From Niastella sp. (GTDB taxonomy: Bacteria > Bacteroidota > Bacteroidia > Chitinophagales > Chitinophagaceae), in NCBI GenBank assembly GCA_017744515.1, contig JAGIBF010000008.1, positions 49,204-113,203 of the forward strand: 64,000 bases of DNA. The letters run 5' to 3'. The translations under genes were made by a program, and so were the position numbers. The notes beneath the pieces were generated by a model. That model ran no database searches. It was not told the DNA's origin and saw only the letters and a list, made by a program, of their open reading frames with translations. Below, in pieces: positions 7,871 through 16,364 of this stretch (its first letter is position 1; each line of letters begins with the position of its first letter).

Positions 7871-8794
7871 TCAAATACCCAGCTTATCCAGTACCACTTT
7901 GGCCATCTTGTAAAAGGCTTCATGGCTGTAGCCAGCGATATGGGGGGTGATCAACACATTGGGCTGTGCCAGCAGCCAGTCGAGTTGTTGTTTTTCTTCT
8001 TCAGTATAGGTTGGTAGTTTTTCGTTTTCCAATACATCCAGTGCCGCGCCTGCAATCTTCCCGCTCTTCAATGCCCGTATCAGCGCAGCTGTATGGTGCA
8101 CTTTGCCACGGGAGGTATTGATGAAAAAGGGAGTTCGCTCCAGCGCATTAAAGAAATCATCATTCGCGTAATGAAATGTTTCTTCTGTTAATGGCAGGTG
8201 CAAACTCACCACATCTGCATAACGTGCTACCTGTTCGGCATTGGCTTCTTTCACCAACCCTTTGGCAAAGTCGAACTTGTATTTATCATGTGCCAGGATG
8301 GTCACATCGAATGACGACAGCACTTTTGCAAATGCGCCGCCGGTGTTTCCAAAGCCGATGATGCCCACTGTTTTACCGGTGAGCTCGGTACCGCGGTTGA
8401 GGTCGCGCACCCACTTGCCTTCGCGTATTTCCTGCATGCTGCTGTTGAGCTTGTTCATCAGGTTGAGCAGCATGCCCAGTGCCTGCTCGCCTACTGCATT
8501 GCGGTTGCCTTCCGGGCTGCTCACACAGGTAATGCCTTTGCTTTGTGCGTAGGCTACGTCGATCAGCTCCATGCCACTGCCCAGCCTGCCGATCCATTGC
8601 AATTTGCCTGCATTATCGAGCATGGGCTTGTCGATCTTCAAACGGGTAGTGACGATCAATCCTGTAGCTTCTCCTATCTGTTGCAACAATTCTTCGTAGG
8701 TGATCTGCGGCAAATACTCTACTGTGTATCCTTTGAGCTGTAATTGTTCCACCAGGTAATTGTGCACTTTTGCCGTAACGATAACTTTCTTCAT
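7871..8794 (-). CDS. D-isomer-specific 2-hydroxyacid dehydrogenase
   Basis: A 307-residue NAD(P)-dependent oxidoreductase that interconverts 2-oxo acids and D-2-hydroxyacids. The Rossmann motif GFGNTGG lies at residues 147-153, the catalytic arginine is R229 in [10 protein letters not shown], an acidic residue follows in DVLENEKL, and H285 in TPHIAGYS completes the triad. The layout matches 3-phosphoglycerate dehydrogenase without the C-terminal regulatory domain, but the substrate cannot be told from sequence and serine biosynthesis is not implied. It lies 15 nt after the S9 peptidase gene on the same strand, so the two are probably cotranscribed. Confidence 0.92.
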   Translation of the reverse strand: MKKVIVTAKVHNYLVEQLQLKGYTVEYLPQITYEELLQQIGEATGLIVTTRLKIDKPMLDNAGKLQWIGRLGSGMELIDVAYAQSKGITCVSSPEGNRNAVGEQALGMLLNLMNKLNSSMQEIREGKWVRDLNRGTELTGKTVGIIGFGNTGGAFAKVLSSFDVTILAHDKYKFDFAKGLVKEANAEQVARYADVVSLHLPLTEETFHYANDDFFNALERTPFFINTSRGKVHHTAALIRALKSGKIAGAALDVLENEKLPTYTEEEKQQLDWLLAQPNVLITPHIAGYSHEAFYKMAKVVLDKLGI

Positions 8795-8809
8795 TTGCTC
8801 TGATCGATC

Positions 8810-11602
8810 TTATTGTGATGATTTATTCTCTTTTTCCTGTGCTTTCATTTTCTCGAGGTAGCTGGTGCCTTCTTTAATCCAGGATGGTGCGGGCTTGCCC
8901 AGGAGGAAGTGATCGAACCATTCTTTCTGACGTTTCTGGTAATCGATCTGGTTTTCTTTTTTGGCCAGTCCATGGTTCTCATCTGCATACACCAGCATCA
9001 CATGTTCTTTTTGCATGCGGCGCATGGTACCATACATTTCAATGCCCTGGTGCCAGTCTACTGCACCGTCTTTATCTCCAAATGCAACCAGTAATGGTGT
9101 CTTGATCTTATTGGCATTGAACATAGGTGAGTTGCGGATGTGTGCATCCATGCGCTCGTACCATGGGCCATCGAACCGTCCCTGACTCGTCTCGAATATC
9201 TTCTGATCGGGAATACCGGAGTTCCAGTAGATAGACATAGACATGCTGATCAGGTCGGTGAGCGGCGCACCTGCGCAGGCCGCTTTGAAGAGATTCGTTT
9301 GCGTGATGATGAAGGATGTTTGATAAGCGCCCCAGCTATGGCCCATCAATCCGATCTTGTCTTTATCGATCATGCCGGTTTTCAACACTTGTTCTACTGC
9401 AGGCACCACACAATCTACCGCGCTTGTCCCGGGCTCATTGGTATCGTATACGATATCGGGCCTGAATACAAAGTAGCCGTTCGTGGTAAAGTTGGTCGTG
9501 TTGTAAGCGCTGCGAACTGATGGCGACGTATACATGTGTACTGTGTTAGACAATATCTCGTAGATGTATACGATCATCGGATATTTCTTGCCGGGTTCAT
9601 AATTGGCAGGATAGAACAGTGCTCCCTGCATTTGCTTACCTTTTTTATTCGTAAAGCTCACCAGCTCGCTTTTGCCCCAATAATATTTTTCCTGCTGGGG
9701 GTTGGTGGCTACTACTTTCTTATCGTCGCTGAATGTTTCCGTTACATAGAGCTCGGGCGATACATTGTAATCTTGTTTTGAATAGGTAAACACGTTGGCA
9801 TCTTTTGCCTTCGTGAGCCTGCTGAGGTAGGCATCTTCGAACAGGAGTTTGGTGACCTTGTTCTTTTCGAGTTTGAAGAAGCCAAACTTCTTGCTCTTAT
9901 CGCCATAAGCTGATAAGAAGATGGGCTTGGCATCATCGATGAACGGATCTTCGAAGTCCAGTCTGTACACGCGGTACTGCACTTCTTCCTGCTCACCATT
10001 GGTCAACTTGCGCGCTCCTTTGCCATCGGGGTTCACTGCCCAGATATTGTATTCATCGTAGATCAACAATTCTTTGTCGCCTTTGATCCATCCACCCAGG
10101 CCATAAGGGGGCTTGGTAGCAGGATGATCGTCGCGTACATTCCAGAAGGTAGCGCCTGTTTTTTCGGTAAGGTTGATGGCTTGTCCTGTAGCAACATTAT
10201 AGCTCCACCAATGTTTGTCTTTAAAGAAGGTCAGGTATTTTCCTTCGGGGGAAGGCTGTGGGCCGGTATAAAATCCTGCCAGCATTTTTTCGTACAACGG
10301 TTTCCGCTCGCCTGTCCGTGCATTTACGAGGTAGTAGTCTGCATAGTCTTCCTTGAAAGCGGGCTTGTATTTATCGTTGTTGTAGATCACTGCTACTTTC
10401 CTGTTGTCGCTGAACGTAGCATAGGGTATTTCTTTTTCTGCCAGCTGGAAGAATGTATTGTTATCGATGTTCCAAACGGATTGGTAGCTCAGTTCTTTAT
10501 CCTGGGTGTAGGTGAGCTTCTGGCGGGGCTGAATGTCTGTATCTTTCCAATGCCAGATGTCTACTGCAGCCAGCTTGTCTTCTTTTTTAGTGGTTGCTGC
10601 GGCTACATTCTTTGTCGAATCGGCTTTCTTAGTGGTATCTGTTTTTGTTTTGCCGGAGTCGGTTGCTTTCTTCTCGTCTTTCTTTGGTTTGGCTGTCCAG
10701 CTTTTGATACCGAAGTAGGCTGCATTCATATCATCGCTCAACACCAGGTTGGAAGTGTTGTTGATGCGCATGGTATCGGGGAATCCTTTCTGGGTAGTGC
10801 TGTTGAATATCCTGAGGACCGGTGCTTTGTACATGTTTACGTAAGCATACACCATGGCGTTCTCTTCTTCGTATCCTTCTTTTTTAAAGGTCTTGTAGAA
10901 TGCCAGGCCTTCGCCTTCTTTCTGCCAGGTGAGTTTGGAGAATTTGCAGGTATCGCTGGCTATTATTTTGAGGGAGTAGTTGTCGAGGTTGAACAGTTCA
11001 ACGGAGTTACCAGCCATGTTGGCCGATTCTACGATGTAGGCAAGGTAATCGCTCTTTTTGTTGAATGCGTAAGCGGTCACGTTGCCAATGGTACGGGTGC
11101 TGCTATCGGCCAGTTTCCTGAGCAACAATACTGCTCCTTTGTCTTTGTTTTCTTTTGGGGGCTCCAGGCTTATGGCGAGGAGTTTGCCGCTGCGGGAAAA
11201 ACGGAAGGCGCTCACGTCCTGTATGATCTCTTTCTTGCCGGTAGCCAGGTTGAGCAGGCCCATTTTGTAACGGATGGGTTGTTTCTGATCGCGCAGTTTC
11301 TCGGCTTCTTTATAGGATACTCCGATCTGCCAGGCAATGTATTGGTTGTCTTTTGACAATTCGAAGTTGGTAGCAAACTCCAGCTTGTAGAGCTTGTTGG
11401 TTACCCGGTTTTTTACATAGAGGGTATCGTTTTCTTCCTGGGATGCAACAATGTATGCGATCCACTCGCCATTGGGTGATATATCAGCAAGGCTGAGGGT
11501 TTGCCATTTACCATAGTCATCCGGGGTCAGTTGTTTTTTCTGGGCTGTAGCGGCTGTTGCCACGAAAAGGAAAAGGGTTAACAAGGAACCAACAAGTTTC
11601 AT
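8810..11602 (-). CDS. S9 family (prolyl oligopeptidase-like) secreted peptidase
   Basis: A 930-residue protein with a signal peptide (MKLVGSLLTLFLFVATAATA), an N-terminal beta-propeller region to about residue 640, and a C-terminal alpha/beta-hydrolase domain. The catalytic serine is S756 in MGHSWGAYQ; the acid is in FGDKDGAVDW and the histidine in DENHGLAK. A low-complexity Lys/Thr/Asp-rich insert at about residues 303-340 (KPKKDEKKATDSGKT and following) interrupts the propeller and is probably a surface loop. Such enzymes cut oligopeptides in the periplasm. It precedes the dehydrogenase gene by 15 nt in the direction of transcription. Confidence 0.92.
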   Translation of the reverse strand: MKLVGSLLTLFLFVATAATAQKKQLTPDDYGKWQTLSLADISPNGEWIAYIVASQEENDTLYVKNRVTNKLYKLEFATNFELSKDNQYIAWQIGVSYKEAEKLRDQKQPIRYKMGLLNLATGKKEIIQDVSAFRFSRSGKLLAISLEPPKENKDKGAVLLLRKLADSSTRTIGNVTAYAFNKKSDYLAYIVESANMAGNSVELFNLDNYSLKIIASDTCKFSKLTWQKEGEGLAFYKTFKKEGYEEENAMVYAYVNMYKAPVLRIFNSTTQKGFPDTMRINNTSNLVLSDDMNAAYFGIKSWTAKPKKDEKKATDSGKTKTDTTKKADSTKNVAAATTKKEDKLAAVDIWHWKDTDIQPRQKLTYTQDKELSYQSVWNIDNNTFFQLAEKEIPYATFSDNRKVAVIYNNDKYKPAFKEDYADYYLVNARTGERKPLYEKMLAGFYTGPQPSPEGKYLTFFKDKHWWSYNVATGQAINLTEKTGATFWNVRDDHPATKPPYGLGGWIKGDKELLIYDEYNIWAVNPDGKGARKLTNGEQEEVQYRVYRLDFEDPFIDDAKPIFLSAYGDKSKKFGFFKLEKNKVTKLLFEDAYLSRLTKAKDANVFTYSKQDYNVSPELYVTETFSDDKKVVATNPQQEKYYWGKSELVSFTNKKGKQMQGALFYPANYEPGKKYPMIVYIYEILSNTVHMYTSPSVRSAYNTTNFTTNGYFVFRPDIVYDTNEPGTSAVDCVVPAVEQVLKTGMIDKDKIGLMGHSWGAYQTSFIITQTNLFKAACAGAPLTDLISMSMSIYWNSGIPDQKIFETSQGRFDGPWYERMDAHIRNSPMFNANKIKTPLLVAFGDKDGAVDWHQGIEMYGTMRRMQKEHVMLVYADENHGLAKKENQIDYQKRQKEWFDHFLLGKPAPSWIKEGTSYLEKMKAQEKENKSSQ

Positions 11603-11874
11603 ATTTTGACTGGGTTTAAATGGGTCTAAAAGTACGGAAGAAATGCAAGCTGCGAGCTATGTGCTGCGAGCTACGAGCAGAAAGACGTGATTTTAGCCTT
11701 TTCTGTAAGGTAACGTTTTGGGGAAGGGTGAGCCTGAACGAAACCACGCAGTAATGCTGGTTTCTGCAAGTTGTCAAGGTTACAGTCTCGTTCGTCAAAG
11801 TAATTATTTATGGGGCAGTTTCTGCTACACTTTTGTGGTGTACTTATCATTATTCACCTCAAAATGTATAGTTT

Positions 11875-12348
11875 ATGAAACGCTCCAACAGCAATCGCAT
11901 TGCAGCTAAAACTTTGGCGCTGCTGGCCGTATGTGCTACTTTATTTTCTTTCTCTTCTTATCGTGGCGGCGACAGCTTCAGTATTTTCCTGAACAACAAG
12001 CTCGTATTTGAACAGCATGTACACCTGAAGGAAGGGGTTAAAAGTTTTGAACTGGGCAAGGCTAATGCCAATGACCAGCTGAGTGTTTATTATAGTCATT
12101 GCGGCCAACCGGGCAAAGGGAGGAGTATAGCTATCAAGGATGAAAACAACAAGACGTTGAAGGAATGGCATTTTGGTGATGGCAACAGTGCCAAATCCAG
12201 CATGAGCTGTAAAGTGGGTGACATACTGAGTTTGCAAAAGAACAAGGAAGGCAAGCTGCAATTGTATTATTCTTCGAAAGAGTTGCCCAATGGTCATTTG
12301 CTGGCGTCTATCGTTGTGGGGGAAAAGGGGAAGACGGCTTCGAGGTAG
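11875..12348 (+). CDS. Small exported protein of unknown function
   Basis: I do not recognise the family. The 157-residue product starts with a basic region and a hydrophobic stretch (TLALLAVCATLFSFSS, about residues 14-29) that looks like a signal peptide, possibly of a lipoprotein. The rest is predicted to be beta-rich, with a pair of cysteines (YSHCGQPGKGRS and SSMSCKVGD) that could form a disulphide in the periplasm. It is a single gene: the S9 peptidase diverges from it and a long bidirectional hairpin terminator follows before the convergent cytochrome gene. The preceding 272 nt contain degenerate GCTGCGAGCTA repeats. Confidence 0.78.
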   Translation: MKRSNSNRIAAKTLALLAVCATLFSFSSYRGGDSFSIFLNNKLVFEQHVHLKEGVKSFELGKANANDQLSVYYSHCGQPGKGRSIAIKDENNKTLKEWHFGDGNSAKSSMSCKVGDILSLQKNKEGKLQLYYSSKELPNGHLLASIVVGEKGKTASR

Positions 12349-12373
12349 CAAGTTGTGGGTCTTGAGTCGAGAG

Positions 12374-12487
12374 TACGTTTGCTTCGATAGCAGATTTCTC
12401 ACTGCGCTATCGCTCCGTTCGAAATGACAGAGAGGGGGAGTTTCATTCGAAATGACAAAGAAGGAGGAGTTGCGTTCGGGATGACGA
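12374..12487. repeat. Family C repeat
   Basis: TACGTTTGCTTCGATAGCAG continues into TTTCTCAC, then GCGCTATCGCTCCGTTCGAA and ATGACA. The closing part (TTCGAAATGACA) is repeated in degenerate form to about 12487. A second copy of the opening 29 bases lies at 41595-41623. Confidence 0.7.
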
Positions 12488-12491
12488 ACTT

Positions 12492-12541
12492 TTAAGTAAT
12501 CGAGGTGACACCTTTCAAAAGGTGTCACCTCGATTACTTAA
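12492..12541. terminator. Bidirectional terminator with a perfect 24-bp stem
   Basis: The left arm runs TTAAGTAATCGAGGTGACAC then CTTT, and the right arm is its exact complement, with only CA between them. The ends are A/T rich on both sides. It separates two convergent genes, so it probably terminates both. Confidence 0.8.
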
Positions 12542-12556
12542 GGAAGCCCATCTTTG

Positions 12557-14698
12557 TTAGTTGATGAATACTTCGTCGAGGAAGAGCCAGCTTTGGGCGC
12601 CTTTGTCTTTGAGCCAGGGCTTAACGTTGGGGATGGGTTGCAGTACAATTTTTATGCAACTCACTTCACGGGTCGCAAAGCGGCTATCGAACATAATGCT
12701 TTTCCTGTCTCTATCGTCTTTGGCGGGAGGATCCGGCCGCAGGGTTTGCAGAAGGGTCAAATGATCTTTGTCCTTGCCACCCCATACTTGTATGGATGCC
12801 GGCGGAAAGATGTGCTCATTCACCGATTTGATCATGCTGATGGCGATGGAACTTACATTCGCCGGCTTGTTGAACAGCATGGTGGCTGTTATTGTTTTTC
12901 CGTGGTAAGCAATCCACTTTCCATTTCTGAAATTGAGGTCGCTCTTTTCAAGGTCTATGAGGGTATTGCCTCCTTTTCCTTTGTACGAGGGGTCGGGATC
13001 GGATGCAAGGATTGCCGTGTCTGCTTTAAAGGTGGTTTTGTAGAAGTATTGTTGTACCACATCGCTGCCTATCCAGCCAGGCTTGAAAGCCCTCGCTTTT
13101 ACCAACCCTGTTTCCTGCAGTTTCAGACTGGTATCATAAATTGGGGAAGTAATGCTATCTGGATCTTTTCCATCTACTGTATATCTTATTACTGTGCCTT
13201 TGATGTAATGTTTCAATTTCAAAGTCGTGGGTTTGGTCATCACGAACTCTTCGTTTTCAATAATAGGCGGCGTGATCTTCAACGTAACCGTATCTTTAAA
13301 TCCTGTGTGGTAGTATGTAATTGGATGTGACTGCCGCAGCTGGCTTGCCTGTTGATCTGTAATGCCTGTATTCCATACATACACTGTTTTCAACTGCGCC
13401 AATGTTTGCAGTGTTTTCAACTGTTCTGCTTTCACTTGTGTACCTGTCAATGACAGGCTTCTCAATTGCTGCAGCTTGTTCAGTTCTGTCAATGTGCTAC
13501 CCGTGATGTCGGTGGCATTGAGTATAAGTTTCCTGATGTTCTTAAACCGGGCGATAACGGCGAGGTCTTCATCTTTCACCGGCATGTTGTCGAGGTTCAG
13601 GGATACGATCTGTGTTTCGAGGGGCTGCAATGCTTCCAGTTCTTTTCTGCTGTAGAAGGCCCGGTTGTAAAAGCTTACCGCCAATGCCGGTGACTCCATC
13701 GCCAATGGTGTGATCACGCGGTTGTTGTTGCTCAGCTGTTGTACTTTTCTTTCGTCAGGTGCTTCAAAGTCATAGGTTTCGTCTCCGGATTTTTTGAGTA
13801 CGCTGGCTGCTATCATTTTCAGGGTATCGCCATCCGGCAATTCTATTACTCTTTTATCCATGATCGCCCCTCCCCTGACCCATGCTTTCAACAGGTTTAT
13901 TTCAACTGGCGAGAGTTGTGGCTTTCCAATGGGAGGCATGTGCTTTTTAGCTTCAAGGGGCAGGTGCAGGCGTTGTAGCAACAGACCACCATCTTCCAAT
14001 GTCGTATCCCATAGCTTGCCGCTCTTTCCTCCTTTGAGCAACTCTTCTTTGGTCGTCATGATGAGCTCTCCTTTGGACTTGTTGCTGTTGTGGCAACTCA
14101 TGCATTTGGTTTCAAACAATGGCTCGACCAGGTGTGCATATATCTCTGCTTCTTCGAGTGGCGGCAGCTCTTTTTGTTTTTCCTTTGTGACTGGTGCTAA
14201 TACAAAGTTTTCTCCGTGGGTGATATTTCCACCAAGGTGAGCGCCCAGCAGCAGGACTACTGTTGTTATCAGTACTGATGTGCTTACTAATGCAGGGGTC
14301 TTTATCTTTTCACGTAGTGTCCAAGCAACAAATAGCAGGAATGACAGTATCGCGCCCAGCCACTTGTGCCAGTTTACTGTTGTTTCTTCATAGCCTTGTT
14401 CTTTAGACAAAAGGAAACCCGTAAGTGCCGTCAGCACAGTTGTGAAAGCAGCAGCAAGCAGCAGTGTTTCTGCAATGCCTGCATACCAGGTATTCTTTTT
14501 AATATCGCGGGGTGTCATTAATATCCACCCGGCATATAAGAGTATGAGTACGATGGGAAAGTGCAGGAGCAGCGGATGCATCCTGCCTGATACCTGCAAC
14601 CAGGCGGGCACCACGATCTTACTACTGAAGCAGAGAAAGAACAACAGCAGTATGTTGAGGGGCAACAGGGTTACGACGATCGCGTTTTTTAGTTTCAT
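12557..14698 (-). CDS. Membrane-bound c-type cytochrome with LRR and sugar-binding-like modules
   Basis: About 713 residues. The N-terminus has four to five hydrophobic segments (to about residue 165) resembling the DUF2231 membrane region. A Planctomycete-type cytochrome c domain follows, with heme-binding CMSCH near residue 199 and a distal HMPPIGKP. Next come leucine-rich repeats (NIRKLILNATDI and similar, about 375-440), a chitobiase/Fn3-associated domain (YTVDGKDPDSITSPIYD, about 500-550) and a beta-rich C-terminal module. It is the last gene of a leftward three-gene set. The ATG at 14698 is chosen over a GTG at 14722. An electron-transfer role is inferred from the heme motif; the substrate is unknown. 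Confidence 0.82.
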   Translation of the reverse strand: MKLKNAIVVTLLPLNILLLFFLCFSSKIVVPAWLQVSGRMHPLLLHFPIVLILLYAGWILMTPRDIKKNTWYAGIAETLLLAAAFTTVLTALTGFLLSKEQGYEETTVNWHKWLGAILSFLLFVAWTLREKIKTPALVSTSVLITTVVLLLGAHLGGNITHGENFVLAPVTKEKQKELPPLEEAEIYAHLVEPLFETKCMSCHNSNKSKGELIMTTKEELLKGGKSGKLWDTTLEDGGLLLQRLHLPLEAKKHMPPIGKPQLSPVEINLLKAWVRGGAIMDKRVIELPDGDTLKMIAASVLKKSGDETYDFEAPDERKVQQLSNNNRVITPLAMESPALAVSFYNRAFYSRKELEALQPLETQIVSLNLDNMPVKDEDLAVIARFKNIRKLILNATDITGSTLTELNKLQQLRSLSLTGTQVKAEQLKTLQTLAQLKTVYVWNTGITDQQASQLRQSHPITYYHTGFKDTVTLKITPPIIENEEFVMTKPTTLKLKHYIKGTVIRYTVDGKDPDSITSPIYDTSLKLQETGLVKARAFKPGWIGSDVVQQYFYKTTFKADTAILASDPDPSYKGKGGNTLIDLEKSDLNFRNGKWIAYHGKTITATMLFNKPANVSSIAISMIKSVNEHIFPPASIQVWGGKDKDHLTLLQTLRPDPPAKDDRDRKSIMFDSRFATREVSCIKIVLQPIPNVKPWLKDKGAQSWLFLDEVFIN

Positions 14699-14734
14699 GC
14701 AATGTTCGATGCTCAACACCACCCTTTCGACAAC

Positions 14735-14757
14735 CCTTCGACAAGCTCAGGGTGACA
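14735..14757. repeat. Family A repeat
   Basis: Full-length unit CCTTCGACAAGCTCAGGGTG plus ACA, with a truncated unit (CCTTTCGACAA) before it, in the gap between the cytochrome gene and the DUF1501 gene. Confidence 0.85.
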
Positions 14758-14779
14758 ATGTTTAGGTGATATTTATGGG

Positions 14780-16225
14780 TTATGCAATAAGATCTTTCAT
14801 GACGTTGCCGGCCACATCGGTTAAGCGGTAACGGCGGCCGAGGTGTTTGAATATTAGTTGCTCATGATCGAGGCCCATGAGGTTCAGCATGGTGGCATGA
14901 AAGTCGTGCACATGCACCGGGTTGCTGGCAATGTTGTACCCAAACTCATCTGTTTCACCATACACGCCGGGTTTTACTCCTCCACCTGCCATCCATACTG
15001 TGAAGCAACGTGGATGGTGATCTCTGCCGTAATTGTCTTTGGTTAGCACGCCCTGGCAATAGTTGGTTCGTCCAAACTCTCCTCCCCAGATGACCAATGT
15101 TTCATCCAAGAGGCCGCGTTGTTTGAGATCGGTGATCAATGCTGCGCTGGCCTGGTCCACATCTTTGCACTGGCCTATGATCTGTCCGGGCAGGTTGTCG
15201 TGTGCATCCCATCCCTGGTGGTAGAGTTGTACAAAGCGTACGCCGCTTTCGCTGAGTTTACGCGCCAACAGGCAGTTGGCAGCATAGGTTCCGGGCACCA
15301 GGCAATCGGGGCCATAGAGTTTGATAATAGATTCCGGCTCCTTGCTCATGTCTGTGATCTCCGGCACAGCTGTCTGCATCCGGTAGGCCATTTCGTATTG
15401 CTGTATTTTGGTCTTTATCTCCGGATCGCCAAATTCTTCGTAGGATGTTTCGTTGAGTTCTGCCAATTTATCCAGCATCCTCCGACGATCGGTCTTATCG
15501 ATCGCATCCGGATTGTTGAGGTACAATACCGGATTCTCTCCGCTGCTGAATTGTACACCCTGGTGTACAGAATCAAGGAATCCGTTGGTCCACAGTTTTC
15601 CATATACGCCCTGACCGTTGCCTTTGCCTTTTGACAGCAACACGCAGAATGCGGGGAGGTTTTTATTCTCACTGCCCAACCCATAGCTCAGCCAGGCGCC
15701 CATGCTTGGCCTGTTGCCTACCTGTGCGCCCGTTTGGAAAAAAGTAAGTGCCGGGTCATGGTTGATGGCTTCCGTGTGCAATGTTTTGATGATACATAGG
15801 TCATCTACTACGCCCGCTGTATAGGGCAACAGTTCACTGATCTGTGCTCTTGCCTGTCCATACTCTCCAAATTTGAAACGGGTGCCGGCCAGCGGAAATT
15901 TGTCCTGCCCACTCGTCATACCTGTGAGTCGCTGTCCCATGCGTATGCTGGCTGGCAGGTCTTCGCCGTGCATTTTCTGGAGTAAGGGCTTATAATCGAA
16001 AAGATCTAATTGTGATGGTGCGCCATTCTGAAAAAGGTAGATGACGCGTTTGGCTTTTGGTGCAAATCGTGGCAGACTGGCCATTACGGCTTCTTCCGGG
16101 TCTTTACTGAACAGGTCTGGTATCAGTAATGATCCCAATGCCACACTGCCCAAACCCAGGCTCAGTTTCGACAGAAACTTGCGGCGGTTGTAGCCCAGTC
16201 CATGTTCCAGTATTTCTTTTTTCAT
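14780..16225 (-). CDS. DUF1501 (sulfatase-like) exported protein
   Basis: A 481-residue protein of the alkaline-phosphatase-like DUF1501 family. A twin-arginine signal is visible (RRKFLSKLSLGLGSVALGSL, from about residue 14), which suggests export in folded form. Conserved pieces include LFQNGAPSQLDLFDYKP, LYHQGWDAHDNLPGQI, VIWGGEFGRTNYCQG and GRDHHPRCFTVWMAGGG, all typical of the family and rich in possible metal ligands. No reaction is established. DUF1501 genes are commonly paired with DUF1549/DUF1553 cytochrome genes, as here (139-nt gap), which suggests a shared periplasmic complex. Confidence 0.9.
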   Translation of the reverse strand: MKKEILEHGLGYNRRKFLSKLSLGLGSVALGSLLIPDLFSKDPEEAVMASLPRFAPKAKRVIYLFQNGAPSQLDLFDYKPLLQKMHGEDLPASIRMGQRLTGMTSGQDKFPLAGTRFKFGEYGQARAQISELLPYTAGVVDDLCIIKTLHTEAINHDPALTFFQTGAQVGNRPSMGAWLSYGLGSENKNLPAFCVLLSKGKGNGQGVYGKLWTNGFLDSVHQGVQFSSGENPVLYLNNPDAIDKTDRRRMLDKLAELNETSYEEFGDPEIKTKIQQYEMAYRMQTAVPEITDMSKEPESIIKLYGPDCLVPGTYAANCLLARKLSESGVRFVQLYHQGWDAHDNLPGQIIGQCKDVDQASAALITDLKQRGLLDETLVIWGGEFGRTNYCQGVLTKDNYGRDHHPRCFTVWMAGGGVKPGVYGETDEFGYNIASNPVHVHDFHATMLNLMGLDHEQLIFKHLGRRYRLTDVAGNVMKDLIA

Positions 16226-16239
16226 ACAAGCTATTTTAG

Positions 16240-16275
16240 AGTCCGAAAGTCGGAATGTCCGAAAGTCCGGAAGAA
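16240..16275. repeat. Family D repeat
   Basis: AGTCCGAAAGTCGGAATGTC followed by CGAAAGTCCGGAAG, a degenerate near-palindromic run like those at 6399 and 18726. Confidence 0.6.
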
Positions 16276-16289
16276 AGACATTTTAGATC

Positions 16290-16323
16290 AGGGTGAGTTG
16301 CCCCTTTGAGGGCGACCCACCCT
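16290..16323. repeat. Family B palindromic repeat
   Basis: GGGTGAGTTGCCCC and GGGCGACCCACCC form an imperfect stem in the gap upstream of the DUF1501 gene; the outer arm here is only AG/CT. Confidence 0.75.
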
Positions 16324-16331
16324 TCGACGCC

Positions 16332-16354
16332 CCTTCGACAAGCTCAGGGTGACA
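16332..16354. repeat. Family A repeat
   Basis: CCTTCGACAAGCTCAGGGTG plus ACA, separated from the preceding family B copy by eight bases; the same B-then-A order occurs at 7003-7079 and 46394-46457. Confidence 0.85.
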
Positions 16355-16364
16355 ACTTGTGATG

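Noticed and set aside
10124..11356. A long open frame (410 codons) on the plus strand
   Set aside because: It lies wholly opposite the S9 peptidase gene, is rich in Phe/Val/Cys/Gly as expected from reading a Lys/Glu/Asp-rich gene backwards, and has no known motif.
12554..13330. A 258-codon open frame on the plus strand
   Set aside because: It is antisense to the membrane cytochrome gene and begins in its last codons; no family features.
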